Below, piece after piece: positions 9,253-17,119 of a DNA stretch of 64,000 nt. Source of the DNA: Saccharospirillum mangrovi. Lineage in GTDB: Bacteria > Pseudomonadota > Gammaproteobacteria > Pseudomonadales > Natronospirillaceae. The stretch is taken from positions 2,230,001 through 2,294,000 of the forward strand of contig NZ_CP031415.1 of NCBI RefSeq assembly GCF_003367315.1, in the 5' to 3' direction. Positions within the stretch are counted from its first letter, which is position 1, and each line of letters opens with the position of its first letter. The position numbers were made by a program, and so were the translations under genes. The notes under the pieces are model-generated. The model made no database searches, was not told the DNA's origin, and worked only from the letters and a program-made list of their open reading frames with translations.

Positions 9253-9395
9253 GGCGAGTGTCTTGACCTCGACGCCGGGGTGGCAACACCCCCGTCCTTG
9301 CATACGACCCGACCCCGGCACTCGCCACGGTCCTGCATTGCAAAGCACGACGGCGGCGCCTTCATTGTTCACGCAATGATGGCGCCGTTTTTTTT
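9253..9395 (+). ncRNA. Candidate structured RNA ending in a strong intrinsic terminator
   Basis: On the plus strand GGCGAGT (9253-9259) pairs with ACTCGCC (9320-9326). Nested inside, GCCGGGG (9274-9280) pairs with CCCCGGC (9313-9319). Competing with the inner helix is a 6-bp hairpin GGGGTG/CACCCC (9277-9292) capped by a GCAA tetraloop. About 30 bases later comes a near-perfect 14-bp stem (9354-9367 with 9374-9387, one mismatch) followed by eight T, a textbook terminator. No protein-like frame explains this. It could be a small RNA or a leader of the DUF1289 gene about 90 bases downstream. It matches no RNA family I recognise. The 5' end is unknown. Confidence 0.45.
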
Positions 9396-9404
9396 GCCCG
9401 CGCC

Positions 9405-9440
9405 CTAACTGCTCTGGCTGAGCTAACTGGTCTGGCTGAG
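9405..9440 (+). repeat. Tandem 18-bp direct repeat
   Basis: Two adjacent 18-base copies (CTAACTGCTCTGGCTGAG, 9405-9422, and 9423-9440) differ at one base (C or G at position 8). They lie between the terminator of the candidate RNA and the DUF1289 gene and could be paired regulator half-sites. Confidence 0.7.
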
Positions 9441-9483
9441 ATAGCAGCGTTATGCTCTGAGCAGCTTTGAGGGCCGAATCGTC

Positions 9484-9744
9484 GTGACACAGCTGGAATT
9501 TTTCGACATCCCCAGCCCCTGTATCGGGGTCTGTGAGGCAGGACCGCGCGGTTACTGTCTTGGCTGTCTGCGCTCACGCGAAGAGCGTCAGCAATGGCAC
9601 CAACTCGACGACGCCACCAAACGTCTGGTACTGCGCGCCTGCACCATTCGCAAAGCCCGTCTGGCCCGAGGCGCGGCGTTGGACGACGACGAAACCGATT
9701 CCATCGTGCAAACCTCCTTGTTCGACGGCGACCTGCCCGACTGA
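9484..9744 (+). CDS. DUF1289 domain-containing small protein
   Basis: An 86-residue soluble protein with the four-cysteine DUF1289 (PF06945) signature near its N-terminus: Cys13, Cys17, Cys25 and Cys28 in SPCIGVCEAGPRGYCLGC, followed by REERQQW. The cysteine pattern suggests a metal or iron-sulfur site. The family's function is not established. The frame starts with GTG. The gene stands alone, downstream of the candidate structured RNA and upstream of the nirB control region. Confidence 0.85.
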   Translation: MTQLEFFDIPSPCIGVCEAGPRGYCLGCLRSREERQQWHQLDDATKRLVLRACTIRKARLARGAALDDDETDSIVQTSLFDGDLPD

Positions 9745-9798
9745 ATTTTCCCCATCCCGACCAAGTCCGTTTCGCCCCCTTTTTGCACATTTACCACA

Positions 9799-9821
9799 CG
9801 CACCTGTTCACCCTTGGTGCG
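9799..9821. promoter_or_regulatory. NtrC-like inverted repeat upstream of nirB
   Basis: CGCACC (9799-9804) and GGTGCG (9816-9821) form an inverted repeat with the half-sites of NtrC enhancers, about 110 bases before the predicted sigma54 start. The spacer is 11 bases rather than the usual five, so the match is imperfect. Confidence 0.35.
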
Positions 9822-9897
9822 AGAAAAAGCTGCCACCCCGACCGCCGTTCACCGCCAAAATCGCCGCTGGCCCCGTCATTACGGGCTTTTTAAAAGT

Positions 9898-9913
9898 TGG
9901 CACAGCCTTCGCA
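9898..9913 (+). promoter_or_regulatory. Sigma54 promoter of nirBD
   Basis: TGGCACAGCCTTCGCA has the invariant GG and GC dinucleotides at correct spacing and matches the sigma54 consensus at all but two defined positions. Transcription would start near 9925 and give a leader of about 170 bases before nirB. Nitrogen-assimilation operons are typical sigma54/NtrC targets. Confidence 0.75.
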
Positions 9914-9994
9914 ATTAGCTCTGCAGTCATGGCAGATCGCCGCTGAATTCGTCAGAGGTGGGCTGCAATGGCCTTACACTGTGATTTGCGTATC

Positions 9995-10038
9995 GAGCAT
10001 TGGCGCTCTTGGGAAACCCCAAGAGCGTCTTTTTTTTT
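9995..10038 (+). promoter_or_regulatory. Leader terminator (attenuator) of nirBD with overlapping hexaloop hairpin
   Basis: A perfect 10-bp stem (10004-10013 with 10018-10027, loop AAAC) is followed by nine T at 10030-10038, between the sigma54 promoter and the nirB start. That is a premature-termination site inside the leader. A competing hairpin, GAGC/GCTC at 9995-10008, has the six-base loop ATTGGC and overlaps the left terminator arm. Loops with A first and G fourth are what ANTAR antiterminators of the NasR/NasT type bind. The partner upstream hairpin could not be placed with confidence. No ANTAR gene is in the window. Confidence 0.6.
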
Positions 10039-10092
10039 GCGCGTGAAAAAGTTCGCGCCAACAGCCGGACGAAGCGACGACGGAGGAACGAC

Positions 10093-12633
10093 ATGAGCCA
10101 ACGCAAAGATCTCATCATCATCGGCAACGGCATGGTCGGCCATCATTTTGCCGACAGCTTCCGTCAGAGCGACGCCGCCGACCAATGGCACATTCAGATC
10201 GTCGGTGAAGAGCGACTGTCGGCTTACGACCGCGTGCATTTATCGGATTATTTTCAAGGCAGCGATCACAGCGCTCTGGCGTTGGGCACACCGCAAAGCT
10301 ATCGCGCCGCTGGCATCAGCGCGCATCTGGGCACGCGCGTCGAACGCATCGACCGCGCCAGCAAAACCCTTGTGCTGAACGATGGCGAAGAACTGAGTTA
10401 CGACAAACTGGTGCTCGCCACCGGCTCCTATCCGTTCGTGCCGCCCATTCCCGGCCACGACGCGGAGCGGTGTTTTGTCTATCGCACGCTCGACGATCTC
10501 GACGCTATTCGCAGCGCCGCCACCAACAGACAGACCGGCGACAATGTTGGTGTAGTTATCGGCGGCGGATTGCTCGGATTGGAAGCCGCCAATGCATTGC
10601 GATCATTGGGCCTGGCAACACACGTCATTGAATTCGCACCGCGCCTGATGCCAGTGCAATTAGACGACGCCGCTGGCAGCGTGCTGAAACACAAAATCGA
10701 AGCGCTCGGAGTGCAGGTGCATACCGATACGGCGACCGACTCCATCGAAACGCTTGCCGACGGCCGCCTGCGTTTGCACTTCGCCAGTGGCGACAACCTC
10801 GACACCGACGTGCTGGTGTTTTCTGCCGGCATTCGCCCACGCGACGAACTGGCGCGCCAGTGCGGCCTGGATGTCGGCGAACGCGGTGGTGTGCGCATCA
10901 ACAACCACGCTCAAACGTCCGATCCGGACATCTATGCCATCGGTGAAGTGGCGCTTTGGGACAATCGAATTTTTGGTCTGGTAGCACCGGGTTACCGCAT
11001 GGCCGAAGCCGCCGTTGCGCATCTGGGAGGTGGCGACAGTCCGTTCCTCGGTGCCGACATGAGCACCAAACTGAAACTGCTCGGCGTCGATGTCGGATCG
11101 ATCGGCGATGCGCACGGCAACAGCGCCGGCGCCATCAGTTTCCGCTACCACAACGAAGCCAAAGGCCAGTACAAAAAAATCGTCACCAGCGCCGATGGCA
11201 AACATCTGCTCGGTGCCATTCTGGTCGGCGACAACAGCGCTTACGACAGCCTGTTGCAGTACTACTTGAACGACATCGCATTGCCAGCCGAACCGGACAG
11301 TTTAATTCTGCCCAATTCCACGGGCGCGCCGGCACTGGGTGTCGACGCCCTGCCCGATTCAGCCACCATCTGTTCGTGCATGAACGTCACCAAGGGCGCC
11401 ATTGTCAGTGCCATTGATGGCGGTTGTTGCAGCGTCGGCGACGTTAAAGCCGAAACCCGCGCCAACAGCAGTTGCGGCGGTTGCGCGGCCATGTTGAAAA
11501 ACATCGTGGATGCGACGCTCGAAGCGCGTGGCGTCGAAGTCGATCATTCCTTGTGCGAGCATTTTGCGCACACGCGCCAGGCGTTGTATCACCTGGTGCA
11601 AGTTGAAGGCATCAAGACTTTCGACGACTTGATTGCCAAACACGGGCGCGGCCATGGTTGCGATATCTGCAAACCGACGGTGGCGTCTATTCTCGCCAGC
11701 CATTGGAACGAGGGCGTGCACGAAGCGCCGCACGTCAAACTGCAAGACACCAACGACACCTTTCTCGCCAACATGCAAAAAGACGGCACTTATTCGATTG
11801 TGCCGCGCATCGCCGGCGGTGAAATCACGCCCGATAAATTGCTGGTGATTGGACAAGTCGCCAAAGATTATCGGCTCTACACCAAAATTACCGGCGGCCA
11901 ACGCATCGATTTATTCGGCGCGCAATTGCATCAACTACCGGAAATCTGGCAGCGATTGATTGACGCCGGTTTCGAAACCGGCCACGCCTACGGCAAGGCA
12001 TTGCGTACGGTGAAATCCTGCGTCGGCAGTACCTGGTGCCGCTACGGCCAACAGGATTCCGTCGGCATGGCAATCCTGTTGGAGAATCGCTACAAGGGCT
12101 TGCGCGCACCGCACAAAATTAAATTCGCGGTATCCGGTTGCACGCGCGAATGCGCCGAAGCGCAAAGCAAAGACATCGGTGTGATTGCGACGGAAAACGG
12201 CTGGAATTTATACGTCTGCGGCAACGGCGGTATGAAACCTCGCCACGCCGATTTGTTCGCCACCGACCTCGACGACGTAACGCTGATTCGCACCGTCGAC
12301 CGGCTGTTGATGTTCTACGTGCGCACGGCCGATCGCCTGCAACGTACCGCGCGCTGGCTGGAAAGCCTGGACGGCGGACTGGACTATTTAAGCGATGTCA
12401 TCTTAAACGACAGCCTGGGGCTCGGTGCTGAACTCGATACGCAGATGGCGCGTGTCGTCGACACCTACCAATGCGAGTGGAAAGCGACGCTGGAAGACGA
12501 GCAGAAACTGAAACGTTTCCGCACCTTTGTTAACAGCCCGGAGAGTGACGACAACGTCGTTTTTGTCGAAGAACGCGATCAGATTCGTCCGGCCACTGCC
12601 GACGAAAAACAACACATCATCGCATCCGCCTGA
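10093..12633 (+). CDS. nirB: Assimilatory nitrite reductase (NAD(P)H) large subunit NirB
   Basis: An 846-residue protein that reduces nitrite to ammonium in the cytoplasm. In order it has an FAD/NAD(P)H oxidoreductase module (about 1-400), a BFD-like [2Fe-2S] domain with the CSC motif and SSCGGC around 425-480, and the ferredoxin-like and siroheme halves of the nitrite/sulfite reductase domain. Siroheme/[4Fe-4S] ligands are Cys643, Cys649, Cys683 and Cys687. The frame extends upstream to 10000, but the ATG at 10093 follows GGAGG and gives the normal MSQRKDLIIIGNGM start. It is followed nine bases later by nirD. No nitrate transporter or nitrate reductase gene follows. Confidence 0.96.
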   Translation: MSQRKDLIIIGNGMVGHHFADSFRQSDAADQWHIQIVGEERLSAYDRVHLSDYFQGSDHSALALGTPQSYRAAGISAHLGTRVERIDRASKTLVLNDGEELSYDKLVLATGSYPFVPPIPGHDAERCFVYRTLDDLDAIRSAATNRQTGDNVGVVIGGGLLGLEAANALRSLGLATHVIEFAPRLMPVQLDDAAGSVLKHKIEALGVQVHTDTATDSIETLADGRLRLHFASGDNLDTDVLVFSAGIRPRDELARQCGLDVGERGGVRINNHAQTSDPDIYAIGEVALWDNRIFGLVAPGYRMAEAAVAHLGGGDSPFLGADMSTKLKLLGVDVGSIGDAHGNSAGAISFRYHNEAKGQYKKIVTSADGKHLLGAILVGDNSAYDSLLQYYLNDIALPAEPDSLILPNSTGAPALGVDALPDSATICSCMNVTKGAIVSAIDGGCCSVGDVKAETRANSSCGGCAAMLKNIVDATLEARGVEVDHSLCEHFAHTRQALYHLVQVEGIKTFDDLIAKHGRGHGCDICKPTVASILASHWNEGVHEAPHVKLQDTNDTFLANMQKDGTYSIVPRIAGGEITPDKLLVIGQVAKDYRLYTKITGGQRIDLFGAQLHQLPEIWQRLIDAGFETGHAYGKALRTVKSCVGSTWCRYGQQDSVGMAILLENRYKGLRAPHKIKFAVSGCTRECAEAQSKDIGVIATENGWNLYVCGNGGMKPRHADLFATDLDDVTLIRTVDRLLMFYVRTADRLQRTARWLESLDGGLDYLSDVILNDSLGLGAELDTQMARVVDTYQCEWKATLEDEQKLKRFRTFVNSPESDDNVVFVEERDQIRPATADEKQHIIASA

Positions 12634-12642
12634 GGAGACATC

Positions 12643-13005
12643 ATGACCGCACACGCACAACATCTTCATTGGGTTCAGCTGTGTCAACGCGATGATCTGG
12701 TGGCCGAATCCGGTGTGGCCGCGCGCGTCGGCCAACAGCAAATTGCCTTGTTTTATCTGCCCGATGACAACGCCGTTTTTGCGCTCGACAATCACGATCC
12801 GTTCAGTGCCGCCAACGTTTTGGCACGCGGCATTATTGGCGATCTGCAAGGCCATTGGGTGGTGGCAGCGCCGATCTACAAGCAACATTTTCGACTGGAT
12901 AACGGCCAGTGCCTGGAAGACGCCAGCGTCTGCGTGGCAACCTGGCCGGCACGTTTGAATGGCGACGCCGTTGAAGTGGCTTTGCCCATTGCTCTGCCCA
13001 TTTGA
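12643..13005 (+). CDS. nirD: Nitrite reductase small subunit NirD
   Basis: A 120-residue Rieske-like protein of the NirD family, the small partner of NirB in the NAD(P)H-dependent nitrite reductase. The usual Rieske cysteine/histidine ligands are missing, as in other NirD proteins. The ATG is preceded by GAGGAGA and lies nine bases after nirB, so the pair is one transcription unit under the sigma54 promoter. The gene ends nine bases before a convergent gene, with no visible terminator in between. Confidence 0.92.
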   Translation: MTAHAQHLHWVQLCQRDDLVAESGVAARVGQQQIALFYLPDDNAVFALDNHDPFSAANVLARGIIGDLQGHWVVAAPIYKQHFRLDNGQCLEDASVCVATWPARLNGDAVEVALPIALPI

Positions 13006-13013
13006 TTGGTGGG

Positions 13014-14237
13014 TCAGTTGAACCCACGCAACGCCCGTTCAACATCCACGCCGGCAACCAGAACCCCTAACAATTCTCCGTCGGTATCATGTACCGGCAC
13101 ACTGATTTTTACCTGAAAGGTCTGGCTGGATTGATCGTACTCCAACACATCGATGTGGTACTGAGCGTGGGTTCCCGCCAGTGCCTGAAAAATGGCTTCA
13201 TCACCTTGAAAATAATCGCTGGTCGCTTCACTGGCGGCGGCATTCAAACCCCAACGGTCGGTGACAAATAACTCACTGAAAACACCCTGATGTTGCGCTT
13301 TGATGTAGTCCAGTCGGATCGACAATTCCGAATCCAATACGCTGTCGATTAATTCACCGCCCCCATCTTCAACTTCGTCAATCCAACGCTGGTCCAAACG
13401 TCCGATGTCGTTGGGTGATAAATACCGATGCGCTTCGTTTTGACGACGCAAGGCTTCACGCATCCAGTCGGAATCTTTCCACTGCCCGAGTTGATTCGCC
13501 AGTTGCACCAGTTGCGCGGTGTCGTCTTCCGTCAGGTGCGGATTGGCTGAACGGCAATGTTGGGCCGCCGCATTAAAGCGCCGCATAAAATCGGGTTCAC
13601 GCCTGGTGAATTCGTCGGTCACGTATAAACCCAGTTGAATGTAGCCAACGAACCGTCGTTCTACGTTGTCCATTTCGCCGTTCAATCGGGCCAGCGTTTC
13701 ATCAAATACCGAATTGCTGATCAACAGATGATCGGCGCGACGGGCGACAAAGGCGCGCACCAGGCTGTCGTTACTTTGTACGGTCAGAAAATGTTTAAAG
13801 CCGTGCGCTTCCAACCAAAGTTGCTGGTAGGTGCCGCTCAACACCAGAATGTTTTCATCGCGGAAATCACTCAGGTGCGCATTGGCAATTGGCTGATGGC
13901 TGTACCAATACCAGGTTTCCAATTGCAACGGTTCCGACAGTTCGGCAAAGCGATCACTGGTGGCGTTTTTGACGTACAAAAACCAGCCATCAATACCGCC
14001 CTGATCGGCCAGACGCACGACGCGCGGCCAGGGCGCGACCGAGGTTTGATAGCGATAATTTGGCAAGGCATCGAACACACAATTCAGCGTCGCGGTTGCC
14101 TCACCACTGAGTTGGCGATCGTCAGTAATCACGGTATAGGGCGGCATGATGTTAGTGCCCAGGCGCATGGTTGTTATGGTATCCGCCGTTGCACCGTTGA
14201 ACATCAAAGCCAGGAGGAAAGCGGTGGCAATTCGCAT
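13014..14237 (-). CDS. Secreted SBP-family-3 protein fused to a C-terminal PDC/Cache-like sensor domain
   Basis: A 407-residue exported protein with a signal peptide (residues 1-18, cleavage after ATA). The N-terminal part (about 20-240) resembles periplasmic amino-acid-type solute-binding proteins, with LGTNIMPPYTV at the mature start. The C-terminal part (about 290-405) resembles a PDC/Cache sensor fold, ending with a VPVHDTDGELLGVLVAGVDV strand pair. No transmembrane helix, kinase or cyclase domain follows. It is therefore a free periplasmic binding/sensing protein, or it needs a partner encoded elsewhere. It is convergent with nirD. The domain reading is from motifs and the function is unknown. 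Confidence 0.65.
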   Translation of the reverse strand: MRIATAFLLALMFNGATADTITTMRLGTNIMPPYTVITDDRQLSGEATATLNCVFDALPNYRYQTSVAPWPRVVRLADQGGIDGWFLYVKNATSDRFAELSEPLQLETWYWYSHQPIANAHLSDFRDENILVLSGTYQQLWLEAHGFKHFLTVQSNDSLVRAFVARRADHLLISNSVFDETLARLNGEMDNVERRFVGYIQLGLYVTDEFTRREPDFMRRFNAAAQHCRSANPHLTEDDTAQLVQLANQLGQWKDSDWMREALRRQNEAHRYLSPNDIGRLDQRWIDEVEDGGGELIDSVLDSELSIRLDYIKAQHQGVFSELFVTDRWGLNAAASEATSDYFQGDEAIFQALAGTHAQYHIDVLEYDQSSQTFQVKISVPVHDTDGELLGVLVAGVDVERALRGFN

Positions 14238-14316
14238 GGCCAGCCTCCATCAACGGATGCTGACCAGTATAGTCAAGCGTCTCCAACCTGCTGATTAAAA
14301 CGCCACACAAACAGCG

Positions 14317-15687
14317 TTAGTTTTGTTTCGGTCCCAGCCAAATTTGTTGCGCGTTCACGAATTCTCGGATGCCATGCGGACCCAATTCACGACCAAAACC
14401 AGACCGCTTAATGCCACCGCTGGGCAAACGCGGGTCGGTTTTTACAATGCCATTCACCGCCACCTGCCCGGTATCAAGTTGACGGGCGATGGCTTCGCCA
14501 CGCTCCGCCGTACTCCAGACCGCCGCCGCCAAACCGTAAGGGGTGTTGTTGGCAATGCGAATGGCCTCGGCTTCGTCGTCGGCTTTCATCACCACCGCGA
14601 CCGGGCCGAAGGTCTCTTCGCGCGCGCCGCACATGGTTTCGGTAACGTCGGTCAGCAATGTCACCGGGTAATAAAACCCCGGGCCGGACGGCAAGTCGCC
14701 GCCGAGCATACAGCGTGCACCGGCGCGAATGGTGTCGCTGATCTGACGGTGCAGATTGTCGCGCAGATCGGCGCGGGCGATGGGGCCGACATCGGTGCTT
14801 TCTTCGCGTGGGTCGCCCACGGTTAAGCGCGCCAATCGTTCTGTCAGCAGTTCTACCATGCGGTCGTAAACCGGCGCTTCGACAATGATGCGTTTGGCGG
14901 CGATGCAACTTTGGCCGGCGTTGATGATGCGCGATAACGTCAGCACATCGGCGGCGGTTTCCAAGTCGGCATCGGCCAAAACAATGGCCGGGTCGGAGCC
15001 GCCGAGTTCGAGGATCGAGTGTTTGATTTCCGACGCCGCAATCGACGCCACCGCGCCGCCGGCTTTTTCCGATCCGGTAAACGACACAGCCTGCACACGC
15101 GAATCACGAATCACCGCTTCAACCGCCGGCGTTTCCAACGGCAGGTTTTGGAACAGACCGGCTGGCGCGCCGGCTTTTTCAAACACCTCGGCAATGGCTT
15201 TGGCGCTGGCCGGTACGTGCGGGTCGTGTTTCATCACGCAGGCGTTGCCGGCCATCAGCGTCGGTGCACAATAACGGAACGCCAGCCAGAACGGCGCATT
15301 CCACGGCAGGATGCCAAGAATCACGCCCAGCGGCAGATACTGAACGTACGAATGGTGCGCGTCGGACGCGATGCTTTCGCTGCGCAAATACTCTTCGGCG
15401 TGGTCGGCGTAATGCTCGGCGCACCAGGCCGATTTTTCGACTTCGGCGCGGGCTTCCTTAATCGGCTTGCCCATTTCTTCGGTCATCAGCATGGCGAGGC
15501 TGTCGACATCCTCACGCATCAATTGCGCGACCTTGCGCAGCAATTGGCCACGCTCGGCAAAACTCGTGTGACGCCAGTGTTGGTACGCCGTTTCGCTGTC
15601 GGCCAGGATGCGTTCGACCTGTTGCGGATTGGCCGGTTCGACAGAGTGCAAGGTTTCGCCGGTGCTGGGATCGATGGCGGTCAGCAT
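14317..15687 (-). CDS. doeC: NAD-dependent aldehyde dehydrogenase, DoeC/succinate-semialdehyde dehydrogenase-like
   Basis: A 456-residue aldehyde dehydrogenase with the catalytic Cys in AGQSCIAAKR and the conserved Glu in LELGGSDP. The frame opens at 15744, but the ATG at 15687 (MLTAIDPSTGE) is preceded by GGAGG and fits the family. It closes a three-gene unit with a diaminobutyrate-type aminotransferase and an M20 deacetylase. In ectoine degradation DoeC oxidises aspartate semialdehyde to aspartate, so this is the likely role. A succinate-semialdehyde dehydrogenase role cannot be excluded by sequence alone. Confidence 0.7.
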   Translation of the reverse strand: MLTAIDPSTGETLHSVEPANPQQVERILADSETAYQHWRHTSFAERGQLLRKVAQLMREDVDSLAMLMTEEMGKPIKEARAEVEKSAWCAEHYADHAEEYLRSESIASDAHHSYVQYLPLGVILGILPWNAPFWLAFRYCAPTLMAGNACVMKHDPHVPASAKAIAEVFEKAGAPAGLFQNLPLETPAVEAVIRDSRVQAVSFTGSEKAGGAVASIAASEIKHSILELGGSDPAIVLADADLETAADVLTLSRIINAGQSCIAAKRIIVEAPVYDRMVELLTERLARLTVGDPREESTDVGPIARADLRDNLHRQISDTIRAGARCMLGGDLPSGPGFYYPVTLLTDVTETMCGAREETFGPVAVVMKADDEAEAIRIANNTPYGLAAAVWSTAERGEAIARQLDTGQVAVNGIVKTDPRLPSGGIKRSGFGRELGPHGIREFVNAQQIWLGPKQN

Positions 15688-15772
15688 GGAAAATCCTCCG
15701 TTGGACGGCGCATGGCCGCAAGAAAAAATAACGGCGTGCGTCACGTTGAATGGCGACGCACGCCGGCAGAAA

Positions 15773-17035
15773 TCAGGCGGCGAGTACCGACTGAATGGCG
15801 CTTTCCAGAATCGATAAACCTTCGTTCAAATCGGCATCGGGAATGGTCAGTGGCGGAATCAGTTTCAACACCCGGCCACCGGAACCGCAGGTACCGATCA
15901 ACAGGCCGTTCTCGAAACACTGCACCGCCACGGCCTTGGCTTTGGCGCCGTCGCCCAGATCAATCGCCTGCATCATGCCTTTGCCGCGCACGTCCAAACC
16001 GTTGTAACGACTGGCAATGCCTTGCAGGTGTTCACGCATCTGCGCGCCTTTGCGCACCACGTCTTTCAGCAGCGCATCGTCGTCGAAATACTTCAATCCT
16101 TCGACACCGGCGACAAAGGAAAAACCCTGGCCGCGGAAAGTGCCGGTGTGTTCGCCGGGGTTCCAGTGTTTGTCGTGTTCGGGCTTGACCAGATTCATCG
16201 CCAGCGGTGTACCAAAACCACCAATGCCTTTGGCGAGTGTGACGATATCCGGGTTCAGACCAAGACCATCAAAACTGAAATAATTTCCGGTGCGGCCGCA
16301 GCCGGCCTGGATGTCGTCGAGAATCAACAAGGCGCCTAAATCGTGCGCCAGTTTTTGCACCGCTTGCAGCCACTCTTTGGTTGCTACGTGCACGCCGCCT
16401 TCGGCCTGAATCGGTTCGATCAAAAACGCCGCCGGTGCTTCCATGCCACTCGATGGATCGGCGAACAGCGCGCGCAATTGTTCAACGCGTTCAACACCCA
16501 ATGACGGATCACCGCCTTCGGCACCGAAGGGTTCACGAATGACGTTTTCCAACGGCACACCAGCGGCGTTGCGAAAGGCGGCGTTGGCGGTGCACGCCAA
16601 AGCGCCCAATGTCATGCCGTGAAAACCGTTGGCGTAAGCAACAATATTTCGACGACCGGTCACCCGGCGCGCCAGTTTTAATGCCGCTTCAACGGCGTTG
16701 GTGCCGGTCGGCCCCATGAACTGCAATTTGTGATTCATGCCGCGCGGCTTGAGCACCGTCTCGACAAATTTTTCGATAAAGGCGCGCTTGGGCGTGGTGT
16801 GCATATCGAGGCTGTGCGCGACGCCGTCGTTCTGAATAAATTCGATCAAGGCGGCTTTCATGCGCTCGTTGTTGTGGCCGAAATTCAACACACCGGCGCC
16901 GGCAAAAAAGTCGACGTACGACTTGCCGTTTTCATCCACCTGTCGGGCGTTCGAAGCCGAGGTGAAAACGGTGGGGTACAGTCGGCAATAGCCGCGGACG
17001 TCGGATTCCCATTGTTCAAATGCACTTAAATCCAT
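15773..17035 (-). CDS. doeD: Class III aminotransferase, DoeD/EctB-like (diaminobutyrate transaminase)
   Basis: A 420-residue PLP-dependent class III aminotransferase close to EctB/DoeD proteins. The N-terminus (ESDVRGYCRLYPTVFTSASN) is typical of that group. The PLP lysine is in TLAKGIGGFG and the ILDDIQAGCGRTG motif is present. Its reaction would be 2,4-diaminobutyrate plus 2-oxoglutarate to aspartate semialdehyde plus glutamate, or the reverse if it were EctB. The neighbours (deacetylase upstream, semialdehyde dehydrogenase downstream, no ectA or ectC) favour the catabolic DoeD role. Confidence 0.75.
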   Translation of the reverse strand: MDLSAFEQWESDVRGYCRLYPTVFTSASNARQVDENGKSYVDFFAGAGVLNFGHNNERMKAALIEFIQNDGVAHSLDMHTTPKRAFIEKFVETVLKPRGMNHKLQFMGPTGTNAVEAALKLARRVTGRRNIVAYANGFHGMTLGALACTANAAFRNAAGVPLENVIREPFGAEGGDPSLGVERVEQLRALFADPSSGMEAPAAFLIEPIQAEGGVHVATKEWLQAVQKLAHDLGALLILDDIQAGCGRTGNYFSFDGLGLNPDIVTLAKGIGGFGTPLAMNLVKPEHDKHWNPGEHTGTFRGQGFSFVAGVEGLKYFDDDALLKDVVRKGAQMREHLQGIASRYNGLDVRGKGMMQAIDLGDGAKAKAVAVQCFENGLLIGTCGSGGRVLKLIPPLTIPDADLNEGLSILESAIQSVLAA

Positions 17036-17078
17036 CTCTGCCTCTCCTGCGCTGTGGTGAATGGTGCTGCGGTCTTGA

Positions 17079-17116
17079 ATGCCGTCAGCGATAAAAAATG
17101 CCGTTAGCGATAAAAA
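17079..17116 (-). repeat. Tandem 19-bp repeat between doeB2-like and doeD-like genes
   Basis: Two abutting 19-base copies (ATGCCGTCAGCGATAAAAA at 17079-17097 and 17098-17116) differ by one base (C/T). They fill most of the short intercistronic gap. A recent slippage duplication or a paired protein-binding site would both fit. Confidence 0.7.
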
Positions 17117-17119
17117 AAG

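Noticed and set aside
8979-9372. Overlapping Cys-rich minus-strand frames (128 and 83 codons) in the 9 kb gap
   Set aside because: Two frames overlap in the same GC-rich stretch, neither has a ribosome binding site, and both run antisense through the RNA stems and terminator. The cysteines follow from GC-rich codons.
15773-17035. EctB of ectoine biosynthesis
   Set aside because: ectA and ectC are absent and the neighbours are a deacetylase and a semialdehyde dehydrogenase, which fits degradation better. Sequence alone does not fully separate the two.
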